Source: Anseranas semipalmata (Eukaryota; Chordata; Aves; Anseriformes; Anseranatidae). From it: a stretch of DNA of 64,000 nt. Location of the stretch: NCBI GenBank assembly GCA_013399115.1, contig VXAA01003855.1, positions 142,844 through 206,843 on the forward strand, given 5' to 3'. Below the pieces are notes generated by a model. That model saw only the letters and a program-made list of their open reading frames with translations. It was not told where the DNA came from and ran no database searches. Shown here one piece after another: positions 1 through 14,770 of this stretch (positions within the stretch are counted from its first letter, which is position 1; every line of letters begins with the position of its first letter). The translations under genes and the position numbers were made by a program.

Positions 1-2794
1 TAAGTTAGCTCACAGAGAAATCTAACAAAATCAGAGCCAACACAAGGTAAGCAGCAGGAGGAAGGGAGGATAAAATAGAAGGGAGATTGGGACCTTTTCC
101 TCCCAGCAGCTATGGTCAGCTGAAATTTACCAGTTCATAATTTTGATACTGTGAATATCACCATGTTAGCTATCTTAGCCACACTTCAGGCATGCTTACA
201 GAAACCAGAGTACCAGAAGTACTTCTCGATGAGTTCTGTCCATTAGCCTCAGTTGTGAACAGCTGTTTGCATGATGTTTGCTTTGCTGTGAACAAATGCA
301 GTTGAAGCACATATTGCCTTGTAAAAAAAAAAGGGGGGGGGCTTGAGCTTGGGAAAACTTTTCAGCTGGTAGAAATCACAGAACCATTTAAGTTAAATGA
401 TACCATGCTGGAGAAATTTTAGGCTAACCTACTCAGCAAGGGGTAAGTCGTCAGCTGATGTTAGAGGGAATATGACAAAGTTACTTTGGCATGATCTCTT
501 TCTCTGTGAAGCCATGATAGTTTCCAAGTCAGTCATCAGCCAGATTGAATGCATTTTATATAATGATCTTCGGGACAATATGTGGGTGGGTCTTGCAGAA
601 CATTTCTGTGGTTAAGAGATGATTTTGGTAGTTGATACATGAAGAGAGTTAGCTCTACTTCAGTGCCATGGGCCTCACTTAAACAGCAGGGGTCTCAGAT
701 GCAGTGTATGTTTTAGGGAATATTGCATTGCAGAAGAATGTTATATTCTGAACAAAAGAGGTCTTCAGCATATCCATGCCTATACTGTTAACAGCATTAT
801 TTAGTCTAAGGGAGCACATATTTAAGAATTATCTGACCACTGCAGCATCAAGACTACCAGTTGTGTGTCTACCTTGGCAAATTGGTACCAGAGAAGTCAT
901 TTCCTAATGACTGGACAAGTATCAAAATATTAGGAACCTAAAGAATTTATAGATCATTATGAGATGGTATTTCAAGTCTAAGGGATATGTGTATTACCAT
1001 CATATAGCCATTAGGAAGTATTTATATGCCAGTGTTCCTTTAGGTTTATATTCAGAAGACTGTGCCCATACACTTAAAGGATATTTGAAATGAAGATTTT
1101 ATAATACATGCCTTCGCTCACACAGCATCTATTTGACTGTCACAAGGGATTCTTAACAGCAATACTACGGTCTCCCCTTTTTCAGAACATTGCTGAGGGA
1201 GTGCTGTAAACATGGGCAGTAAACAGAGCTTTTCAGCCAGAAAAACTGAGAAACTGCAAAAGAGAAACTGAGTTTTACCATGCCAAGAAGGAGTCGCTGA
1301 GTCTTGGGCGCTTCTGCCACATGAAAGGGGGGCTTAAAACTAGGGTGAGGAGGCAAGCTTGCTGCTGTCAGAGGGGTTTAAAGTCAGCAATTGCTGTTTA
1401 TGGAAGACATTTCTTCCTACTTCTCAAACCCCAACCACTCCTTCTGTCTTCTCTCCTTTACCCTCTCCAGGGCTCTGCTGCTGCCTATTTTTCCTGTGTC
1501 TAGTGTCAACCCAGGCAGCCAAGCAGCAGCCAGGGACTGGATGGGCAGGCAGCCCCCAAGGCTTTATTCTAGCTCAGCTGAGCTTGGGACTGTACAATAT
1601 GTGGCTGTTACTAGCCCAAGTGTGAAACTGCTGCCTCTTGAACATGTAGGGCAGTGCTTATGGGGGACATTTGGAGAGCCAGCTAACTACTCTTCACCTT
1701 ATCACTACCTTGTGCATAAGTATAAAAATCCCATAGAAGCATTAACCACAGGAAGAAAGTTGTGGCCATGCCTTTCCATTTGAAGATATAGCTTGCCCTA
1801 ATTCCTAGCTAATTACATAGTTCAATCTTGCCCAGGAGTACAGCTGAGAAAATGGTGGGATGTGGAAATGTCTGCTTTCAGAAGCCCTGCCACATTGCTG
1901 GAGCAGTTCATCACCTTTTCACTTTGGCTAGGTTGTTTGATACTGCATCACCTTAAAGCATCTCAGTCCCAGCTCCCTCCTCAGCTAAATCCCTTCAGTT
2001 TCAGATTGTACAAATTTCAACCATCTGAGTTCACTTAAACAAAAAGTACCTGTGTGTTAGGGGGGAAACAAAGTTTCCTTGTAGTACAGAGACATAGTTA
2101 CTTTCTAAGCAAGTTAAAATAAGCCAAAAGGCAGGAAATTGCAGCATGCCCAAACAATTTAGGTACCAGCCCTAACTCAACTCCCTTATTGAATCTCCCA
2201 CACTTAAACTTGCTGGGCTTCAGCAGCATCCTTGTGCTTTCTTGCCATAGCTCACTAGCCAACACACACCCTGTGGAGAGTCCTACTAGGCAACTGCTCC
2301 TTTGGAGGCCTTCTGACATCCAAGGAAGTTATTTAGGCTTCCTGGAGGCATTCACAGCATCCAGACTTTCTTCAAACAAGGATTTAAACTTACAAAGCAG
2401 CCATGCACAAACAAGTCCCTTTCTCAGTTTCTCCATCCTTCCTGAAAATATATTTAACAGTTTTGACCTTTCTGGAGAATGCAACTTTCTGTATTGTCCT
2501 TACCAGCTTTCTGTTGAGGTGTCTCTTATCCTAGTGGAGAAGCAACTGTAATAGTGTTTGCTAGCACTGCCTTTTTTTTTGTTGTTTTCTTGAATTTCAT
2601 AGGCTGCAGTCTACTCCACATGGGCTCTAGTGTACTCTAAATTCATTAATTCATTACACTGGCTAAGAGTTATCAGGTAGTCTTTGACCCATGGTCTCTA
2701 TTGTCCCAGTAAAGACAGTCACTGCAGGCCTAATAATGGTAGATTATTTAGTTGCTGCTCCTCTGTCAGTCAGAGAGACCCTTCCAGGACTTCC

Positions 2795-2813
2795 TTTTTT
2801 TTTTTTTTTTTTT
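2795..2813. repeat. T19 homopolymer
   Basis: Uninterrupted run of 19 T in ETV6 intron 5. There is no SINE body attached on either side that I recognise. Confidence 0.9.
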
Positions 2814-4935
2814 CTTTTGCAAATCAATCTATGGAGAAAGATATCCAGGTTGTAAGCCATTTATGGTTAAAGACAAACAAAAAACAAAAAAACGAGTGCC
2901 TGTGTTCACGTTCCTAGAGGTCTACCATTTGAAACTTGAACTGAGGCAAACTGATATAGGTATTCTGCAAAGTTCTACTTGTGTTAAAGGCTTTTTATTT
3001 CCTATTTGCAGTGGCTGGAGACAGTTGCCACTATTGAATTGATGCATGCCAGCTCATTAAATTATTGCAACTTAGTCATATATCTAAATGTGCCAGTTGA
3101 CAAGTGTAGCTTTTGAAGACTGGAATAAAACTCATTGTAGGAGCCAAGCAGAATTTTCAAGAATTTTTAGTTTTCATGTTGAAGCAAACAGAGACTTAGA
3201 GGCCTAAGATACCTGGGTGGTTTTTTTTTTGCAAATTCCACCAGCCAACTACATACCTCTACAAGTCTGAGCAGCTCAGTCAGTTTAGAATATGGGATGG
3301 GGCCCTTGATCACTTGGGACTTTCTTATGAAGATCTCAAGATGCAGATCTGAGTTCTTCTCATTTGAGGAATATTTATATTCAAGCTTAGCCTGAATCTA
3401 TTCTAAAAATTAAGTGAACAACAAAAAACAAATCTGCACTTGAATGCGACCTCTTCTCAGAGTGTGAAGCTCTGTTGTTAGTCCAATAATTTGCCACCCA
3501 GACATCTTGGGCTGATTTTTTTGTGTGTGTGTGCTTTCTTGTTTTTGTGAAGGGAGGGCAGAGGGTGTGTGTGTGGGAAGTAATAATAGCCAACGAAAAA
3601 TAACCAAAGCCATTGTGTTAGACTAGAACTTACTTGCTAGTCACACATAGGTGAATGTGCAGCCCTAGCATAGTTCAATGCTTATAGTGTGTACAGTTCC
3701 AGTCAGCTTTCAAGGAGATGTCAGGTTCTTAAAACTAAACTCTTCCAGGGGCCTCTGTGCAGAAGACATGAAGAGTCTGCCATTCCTTTCAGCAAGAGTT
3801 GTGTTTATACACTTGGAAATTTTCTGTAGCATAGTTACAGCAATATATTATTGATTATAAACAACATTGCAAATAATGAGATGAAAGTAAAGTTTTGGGC
3901 AAATGATATCTCTGCAGAACTGTAAATATTAGCTGTAAGTTACTGTAATCAGAGGACATCTGCCATCGGTTGCATATTCAAGAACATAACAGTCTGACAT
4001 TCACATGTTTCTGTGGGAGTGCCATCCCTCCAGCTGATGCCAAGGAAGGCCACTAAATCTAGGACTAGCAGTAGTGGCACCATCAAACCCAAATGACTGA
4101 CAGTGGGACACTGACTCCATACAGCACTTTCGTGCTGGGGCCATATGCCAGTCAACCACCTCAGCAACCTCCTGACACAGTGTGGAAGCACTGATTCAAC
4201 CACAGACCCACACATCTTTCCTCTCCCCTCAGGTTTCTAATAAATTCATGCCTTGACCAAAAAGTGTCTCTTTTTTCCTTAATATCAGCTAAGTAAATAT
4301 TTTGCAATTTGAAACAGCTCTCAGCAAGACAGACCTCTTGCACAGATGAGGTGAGATCTAACTGAGCCCGGCACAGGTTTTTAGCCCTGTGTGGAGCTTG
4401 TAGACCTCAGCAGAAGCCAGAGTTATTCCTGTACAACTGACTGAAGTAAACCCTGGAGCGTGGCTATGGGGAGGGCCTTCACAGATGCTGGAACATTGGG
4501 GATCCACATGGAGTGCCCTGCTCCGACCTAATTCAGCCCCCACTTGAGTTCAAGATACAGCTTATGGCCAAAGCACCATTCCTGCCACCCTTGATGCTTA
4601 ATCCAACTGTAGCAACTATTGTTAGCTACCTGCAGAGGTGGAAGGTGCTTTTGGGGCACATCTGTGTGGAGTCCAGTTGGCAGATAAGTTTTCCACGTGA
4701 TGGCATATTGCCCACTGATGGTTCGTGTGGCCTTGGTTAGTGATTCACCACTGGCCTAAAGAATCACATCACTTTTACAGTGATTTTAATGAAGAAGTGG
4801 ACAGAAAGAAAGCATGAAGATCTTCAGGAAAAGCTGATCTAAATCAGTGAATTCAACACAAATCATTGACCTAGACTTTGCAGGTTTTACTGTTAAAGTT
4901 AATACAGATTACACAGGAGGAAAAAAAAAATACTG

Positions 4936-5405
4936 ATAGAATCACAGAATCACAGATCACAGAATCTTTCAGGTTGGAAGAGACCTCCAAGATCACCTAG
5001 TCCAACCTCTGACCTAAACTCTAACAAGGCCCACACTAAACCATATCTCTAAGCTCAACATCTAAACGTCTTTTAAAGACCTCCAGGGATGGTGACTCAA
5101 CCACTTCCCTGGGCAGCCCATTCCAATGCCTAACTACCCTTTCGGTAAAGAAGTTTTTCCTAATATTCAACCTAAACCTCCCCTGACGCAACTTGAGCCC
5201 ATTCCCCCTCGTCCTGTCACCAGGCACGTGGGAGAAGAGACCAATCCCTACCTCACTACAGCCTCCTTTAAGGTACCTGTAGAGAGCGATAAGGTCACCC
5301 CTGAGCCTCCTCTTCTCCAGGCTGAACAACCCCAGCTCCCTCAGCCGTACCTCGTAAGACTTGTTCTCCAGACCCCTCACCAGTTTCGTTGCCCAGTTTC
5401 GTAGC
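4936..5405 (-). mobile_element. CR1 LINE, 3' end, well preserved
   Basis: A 5'-truncated CR1 retrotransposon copy on the - strand. The left edge carries the 3' tail, repeated atcacaga units at about 4939-4966. Next comes the CR1 3' UTR, which contains the usual segment found just before the tail in avian CR1s. After that is the end of ORF2. The ORF2 remnant at 5036-5380 (114 codons, - strand) is open to its stop and encodes the conserved C-terminal block with [19 protein letters not shown], the [19 protein letters not shown] motif and a terminal LRDMV. This block lies downstream of the reverse transcriptase domain, so the fragment has no enzymatic capacity. The absence of frameshifts suggests a relatively young insertion compared with other CR1 copies in the window. 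Confidence 0.93.
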
Positions 5406-7495
5406 TTTTGGAATGCAACGATATTACCAACTCTGATCTTTTGGCAAAATATGCCCTGGGGAGTCAGAGCCAGTGGAATCGAAGGAGAAGGAAAAGAAAA
5501 TATGATGGTTAAAGATTTTTTTTTTAAATTGAGATTCCTGCACTAAAAATGGTTTTCTATACAGCCTTTCAGTGAAAGAGCTTGGGAAAGAATTGCACGT
5601 GTGTCAAGAAAACACTTATGTGGGCCCTTACTGCCATATTACCTGAGCACCTCCCACATTATTGAAAAGTGCAAACCAGTACAGACATATAATCTCCCTT
5701 CCCTTGTTCCTTACAAATGAATCTAGAAAAGAAGTTTGTTTGTTTTTTTTTCTAATGCATGCATGTCGAAGAGATTAAGTATATATGTGTGAAAAATTAC
5801 TAATGGAAAGTTGATGGAAGGCACTTGTGCCCAGCACTGCACAAGGGGTTAGAAGCAGCAGCATTTGGTGTTGCAGCACTGAATTTTAGCCAGCTACCTG
5901 CTTTGCATCCGCAGCCTTGGAGTAGGTGGCTGGGCTATGTATGCAGCTTGAGAAAAGAGGAAGGGGAGAGTAAGGTTTCTCTGCATCCTTGCACAGAGAA
6001 GGGGCCAGTCTAGGCTGGTCATTAGGGAATGTGGAGGAGAGAATTAGTTCTCAGGCCCTGGCCTGGTCCTAGCTGCTGGTAGCTTTTTCTAACCAAAAAA
6101 TCTGAGTGCCTCCTTCCTCTCATAGATGCTGTGGATGAGGTTACTACTGGAGTAGGTTTTAGCTAGGACAGAAGTCCGCAATTTTTGCCAGACATCATCT
6201 CTTCTCCTGTGTTCTCCGTAGGTCTGGTAGGGAAGGTCTATATTAAGGGCATTGGGAAACTAAGCTCTGCGTTTAGAGACAGTAAATGTTTCAGAGATAA
6301 CTCTTCACAGTTTGAAAGTGGGAAATACCATCAATAATGTTAATATCTCTAACCACTTCAGGTGCACTCATTGAATGTATTATTCATATCCCTTTTCAAA
6401 AAGCATTTTGTATTCTCATACTGAACATATCTTCATCCCCATTATAACACATTCCAGTCTGAGACAGACAGGAATAGAAAGACAGGCTGGCAAGAATCCA
6501 TTTCAGCACCTAGAAGCTAGATGTCTTTGGTTACCTGTCCTTTAACCACTGCAACAAGCCATGTCTCAGAGACTGGTTTTGCTTTCAAAGTAAAATGCAA
6601 CTACATGGCTATCTGAGGAATCTGGCCAGTTGAGGTATAAAAACGTGTTGTTTCTGACAGCAGCAGAACCCCTAGCTCTGTACAATTCACTTTCCATATT
6701 TTGTAGTTGCCAGTTATTCTGCACACACACATTGCAAGCAGGAAGTAGGAGCAGCTCAGCTCTTGGCTTCCCTGGTCTCAAGAGACTGCCATGAAACTGA
6801 AAAACACTAAACTAAAACCTAAGTATCTGTTAGACCTTTAATTAGCGACCTGAGGAGTGTTTGCCAAGAGGAAATTTGAATTCAATTATCCAAATAGAAA
6901 GTATTTAACCTCTCAATAGTACTCAAGTAATTATAATGCTTGTTTTTCTTTTTTTTTTTTTTTCGGGAACTTTAAAAAATAAAAAAAGCAAATTCAAAAA
7001 TGGTAGAAGGCGTCAGTTATGTGAGATGGAACAGTGAAACCCTCTGTTACAAAGGAAAGCTGTAGCATTGCCCATGCCTCAGACCCCTCGAGCTGGCACA
7101 GAAAGGGGCAACCTCAAGCAGGGAGAGCAGGTTACAAGATCCTTGATTTCCCCACTGAAACAGCCTGCAACAGTACCAGTGCCAGCTGTGGTGGTTTTAT
7201 GTGCGTCAGTACAACAGTAAACACACAACTAAGATCAGCAGGTCATTTCACACAGCTTGTAATGTGATAAAGATGCTCAGTCAGTGTCAGGAGGACTAGG
7301 ACACATCAGAAGAAGCTGTATATTCCAGTACATTTTCCAAATATTTGTCAATACCAACCAAGTCATTTGCATTTCAGATTGCAGCAGCTGTTTCAGCCCT
7401 GACCCCCGCTGTCCTTTCACTATATATTCACCCTGAAGTTCCCAGAATTAATCCTGAGGAAAATCATCAATATTTTCTTGCTTCTCTCTTCACAG

Positions 7496-7638
7496 ACTGT
7501 AGGTTGCTTTGGGATTATGTTTATCAGCTGCTTTCTGACAGCCGGTACGAAAATTTCATCCGATGGGAAGATAAGGAATCCAAAATATTTCGGATAGTGG
7601 ATCCCAACGGGCTGGCCCGGCTGTGGGGAAACCACAAG
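7496..7638 (+). CDS. ETV6: ETV6 coding exon 6: first part of ETS domain
   Basis: ETV6 (TEL) is a nuclear ETS-family transcription factor that represses genes with GGAA-core sites. It polymerises through an N-terminal PNT/SAM domain, which would be encoded upstream of this window. This 143-bp exon starts in phase 1: the first base of the Asp codon lies in the previous exon. It encodes 48 residues, about 337-384 in human numbering: the first helix ([12 protein letters not shown]), the beta strands with [12 protein letters not shown], and helix 2 with [11 protein letters not shown]. The Arg equivalent to human R369, a site of inherited thrombocytopenia variants, is present. The acceptor is a long pyrimidine tract plus CAG, and the donor is AAG/GTAAGG. 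The exon length equals that of human exon 6. ETV7 is the only close alternative; the C-terminal tail in the last exon makes ETV6 the better call. Confidence 0.97.
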
Positions 7639-8160
7639 GTAAGGGAGCAATGCATTTTTCCTCCTACGGCACATCACCTTCTGTAACATCACAGGATTTA
7701 CATATAAACAGGGGAGAAAGGAAGGAAGCGTGTGCATATAAACTACTCCTGGAAGGTTGTAATCTTTCATTGTACGTACATTAGAAATATAAAGCATCTG
7801 GCCTCAAGCACTAAAACTTACCCTTCACATGAAGAACCTGTTGGTTCTGTTCAAAGGCATTTAGTTATAAACACATTTAATTATAAAATTACAAGGAACG
7901 TAAGAATTAACGGTCCTTCTCTCTCAAGGCATCTCATTTCTTCCTGAAACCTGATGCTAAGGATGTTCTGGTTAGATGTAGTCTACAAAAAGCTGTGTAC
8001 TACACCTCAGCAGAAGCTTCCTTTCTTCTCAGATTTCACAAAAGGAGAGACTGCTGTCCTGTGACAGACACCAAATGCTGTAGGATTATGTATTTCCTTG
8101 TACGAGGTTGATTCTTCTTTGTTCACTGGAAAGCAGTAACTGATATTTGCAGTCTGGGGA

Positions 8161-8255
8161 TGAGTATGTACAGATATATCTATATGAGTATAGATACATA
8201 CTCATATCTATATCGGTATAGGCATATGAGTATAGTCATATTGAGTATATGAGTA
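8161..8255. repeat. AT-rich imperfect tandem repeat with a palindrome
   Basis: Repeated, imperfect copies of tatatgagtatag and its complement. A perfect inverted repeat, atatgagtat (8182-8191) and atactcatat (8198-8207), is separated by 6 bases. It adjoins the 5' edge of a CR1 copy, and the motif tatatgagta recurs on the other side of that CR1. Confidence 0.7.
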
Positions 8256-8955
8256 GTCAGCATAGATTTACAAAAGGGAAATTATGCTTGACCAACCTGA
8301 CCAACCCCTACAATGAAATGACTAGCTTGGTGGATGCAGGGAGGACAATAAGATATTGGTTATCTTGACTTTAGAAAGGCTTTTGAGACTGTCTCTGGAC
8401 TAGACAAGAATACAGCGAAGTAGATTGAAAACAAGCTGAGCTGCTAGGCTGAAAGGATTGTGATCAACAGCACAAAGTCCAGTCACTAGTGGTATTATCC
8501 TGGGGATTGATTCAGGGGCCAGTACTGTTTAGCGTGTTCATTAATGGCCTGGATGAGGGAATAGAATGCACCCTCAGGACGTTTTCACATGATACAAAAC
8601 TGGGAGGAGTGGTTGATACACCACAGGGTTGTGCTGCCTTGCAGAGGGACCTGGACATGGTGGAAAAATGGGTTAATGGGAATCTCATGAAACCTAACAA
8701 GGGGAAATGCAAAGTTCCACACCTGGTGAGGAGTGACCCTAGGTGTGGAACATTTTTACTAGGAAGGTGATCAGACACCGGAACAGGTTGCCCAGGGAGA
8801 CTGGAGTCTCCATTCTTGGAGATTATTGGAGATGTTCAAAGCTGGACTGGACACAGACCTGAGCAACCAGCTCTAGTTGTCCCTGCTTTGAGTAGAGGAA
8901 TTGGACTAGATGACCTCCAGAGGTGCCTTCCAACCTCAACCATTCTGTGATTCTG
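8256..8955 (+). mobile_element. CR1 LINE, internally deleted, sense to ETV6
   Basis: The left part (about 8256-8728) is a degraded reverse-transcriptase segment. It includes the hydrophobic stretch before the active site, reading FSVFINGLDEGIE, then a block where the catalytic FADD-type motif is altered to FSHDTKLGG, then the region ending near CKVPHL. From about 8729 the sequence jumps to the ORF2 C-terminus and 3' UTR (cggaacaggttgcccaggga; gatgacctccagaggtgcc), ending in attctgtgattctg. Several hundred bases usually found between these blocks are missing. It is flanked by a 10-bp direct repeat tatatgagta at 8246-8255 and 8956-8965. This could be a target-site duplication, although the flank is itself repetitive. 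The copy cannot encode a working enzyme. Confidence 0.88.
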
Positions 8956-9398
8956 TATATGAGTATACATATCCTATAATCTTGATAAGGTCAAGATTTT
9001 CTCGTGTGACATGACTTACATCTCTCTTCAAGGTTTTGGGTTGCAGCACTGGGAATGAAGAGTTCTGCCTATGCCTCACGTCCATACTAATAATCAAGCC
9101 TTGCATTTCTCATGTTGGGTGTCTAAAACTGAAGCTACTTCAAACCACTAGTCACTTGGGACACACAGTGGCTTTTCAGCATATAAGAAATGGAAAAAGT
9201 ACATATGCTATTTCAGGGGGCTTCCCATTGAGCCGAGTCTAAATTTTGCAGGGAAAACATTGTCATTCTTAGTGTTTAATTACCACAGGAGCTCTTCATA
9301 TGGCTTCCCTTAGCAGAGCAGTTGAGGTCAGGGCAAGCAGTGGAGGTCTGTTCCTGGGGGCCATTTTAGACAGGCAGATCAGTCTCATTTAATAGAGC

Positions 9399-9640
9399 CA
9401 GGTCAACACTACAGAATTCTGCCTGATCTTGGACTGACAGAGCTGTGCCAAGCCAAACTCTTCTGAAGCAAACATGCTTCTGCTAGTTTGGCTTGTTTTG
9501 CCTATGGCAAGGCGGCTGCTTTATACTCATGCAAACATGGCTTTGCCAGTATAGTTCCCTCTGTGCTGGGAGTTTCTTTGCCAGCACGGTAACCAGTGAT
9601 TCTTGTACCAGAAGAATGTTCTTCATGCAGACATAGCCTG
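9399..9640. mobile_element. possible ancient hAT-like DNA transposon fossil
   Basis: The left edge (caggtcaacacta) and the reverse complement of the right edge (caggctatgtctgc) are similar, as expected for degraded terminal inverted repeats. The interior (ttgccagtatagttccctctgtgctgggag) resembles non-autonomous hAT-type fossils common in reptile and bird genomes. No 8-bp target duplication is evident. This is pattern memory only and needs a repeat-library match. Confidence 0.3.
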
Positions 9641-10379
9641 AGGGACTGATACTGCTATCCCAAGTCAGGCAAGTACTGTGATGGCTGCCCCCATGCAGCT
9701 CTGCCTGTGCCTATCACTGCTGTCTTGTGACACTCTCAGCTTCAACAGGACCATACCTCAGTCACCCTGCAATGCTCTGGCTGTGGGGTCAGCAGTTCCC
9801 AAAATGAAGGGGAGGCTCTGTCACAGAGGCACATGTACAACCTAATGGACTACTTGATTTACACCCCTATAAGGAGAGGAGAAACAGGCTCTCAATCTCC
9901 ACAGTGCTCTGTAAGCATTAACTAGTTAATGGAGGGGAATCCCAGAGGAACAGCGCTCTTAGCAGGGATTGCTGACAAATGCAGTCTATTAGCCACTGTT
10001 CTTATGTTTTTACAAAAGGTGGTTTCATTAAGAACAGGCCTGTCACATCCCAGGTAGCATGAGCATCTCCATCTAATATCTCCTCTTGTGATTTCTGAAA
10101 CCTTTTGTTACGTGTGATCCAAGAAACTGTAGAGAAACCGCACTTAGAATTTTTGGTGGATATTCTCGCTTAAATTGCACTGTATGAAAAGAGACCCATA
10201 AAATTTTCCTGATGAGGGCTGGAGGGGCAGGATGGGCTCACAAACAGCAGAATAATGGAACATGTAATTTCTTGAACAGGCTTGGTTATTTTAGCTAGCT
10301 GTGATAGTTCTGCAATTCCTTTGGGGGCTTAGGAAGGTTTTAATGAATCATCTCACTACATTTTTCCCTTTTCTTTTGA

Positions 10380-13882
<3,503 letters not shown>

Positions 13883-14215
13883 AGGGAACTGGTGCACCGC
13901 CTCTGTGTGTCCACAGGAGGAACATCTGCTCGGATGGCTGGCACAGTTTGGGAGGGGAAGCAACAACACAGAAGCAGTACTTGGGGTCTCCGCTTAGCTT
14001 GAAGACCATGCAGGACCTGAAGCACCTTAACAAAACAAACTAACAGGCAGAAGTGGTGCTGGCAGAAAAGTAAAGGAGAGAAAGCCTGGACTTATGCACT
14101 ACTTCACTGTTCCTACGGAGTCTCCCTTGAGTTCCTTCTTTCTTTTGGTTTGTTTCAGTTTTTTTTTCCTTTTTTTTGTTGTTGTTGTTTGTTTTTGTTT
14201 TTGTTTTTTTTCCCT

Positions 14216-14221
14216 AATAAA
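14216..14221 (+). promoter_or_regulatory. ETV6: proximal poly(A) signal AATAAA of ETV6
   Basis: A canonical AATAAA about 335 bases after the stop codon. It is preceded by a long T/GTT-rich stretch and followed by T-rich DNA (T15 at 14,273-14,287). It could give a short-3'UTR ETV6 mRNA. Use in vivo is not shown by the sequence. Confidence 0.5.
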
Positions 14222-14712
14222 CATGCAGTTTGACTTTCCTTATCTCACATAGGACAAGACATCAGATTATGCTTTTTTTTTTTTTTTGAAGGCTTTCCTA
14301 TGGAAATAGAGCGCTCTTATTTTCTGTGCAAGTCTCATGACATAACACCACGTAAAACAATAGCAACACAGGAGGGATTTGCTTAAGGGTTCCAGTTTGC
14401 TCGGATCAATTTACATGTGCTGCGACTGGGAAATGTGTTGAAGCTACCAAAAGAATTTACCACACATGTCTGCCAAATGAAGAGGAGTCACCCTTCATGT
14501 GTAGGCTGGGATAGCATCCCAGCATAGCTTGGGCTCGTGAGTCCTGCAAGTGGCTATTAACTGCTGGCATACGGACCAAAACCAATCACCTAAGTGCTCC
14601 GGGGAGGAGAAAAATAAATGTGACAAAGCTCTGCAATAGACTGATTCTGACATTTTCCCTCCCTCTAGCAAAGAAGTGATAGAATGGAGTGTGGGGGGGA
14701 AGGGGCAGGGAC

Positions 14713-14770
14713 AAATATAAATATATATGTATATATAGAAAAACATTTCATATATATATATGTTTATATG
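14713..14770. repeat. AT-rich (TA)n palindromic tract in the ETV6 3' UTR
   Basis: Runs of tatatata-type sequence occur on both sides of a short aaaacattt-containing centre (about 14,719-14,737 and 14,749-14,770). In RNA the two UA-rich arms could pair into a hairpin. Confidence 0.7.

Larger units (their letters stand above)
1..7495 (+). other. ETV6: ETV6 intron 5 (3' part)
   Basis: This is the stretch upstream of the first recognisable ETV6 exon in the window, so it is the 3' part of the intron between exons 5 and 6 by human numbering. It ends in a pyrimidine-rich tract and a CAG acceptor at 7493-7495. It holds one CR1 copy (4936-5405), a T19 run (2795-2813), a T-rich run at about 6951-6963, and otherwise unique AT-rich sequence. 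Short open frames here have no domain, no splice context and no codon bias that I can see. In human, this intron carries the breakpoints of the ETV6-RUNX1 leukaemia translocation; that is established knowledge about human and is not visible here. Confidence 0.85.

Noticed and set aside
7345..7686. 113-codon + frame reported as one protein
   Set aside because: It is ETV6 exon 6 read through into both flanking introns. The real coding part is 7496-7638, set by the AG and GT borders.
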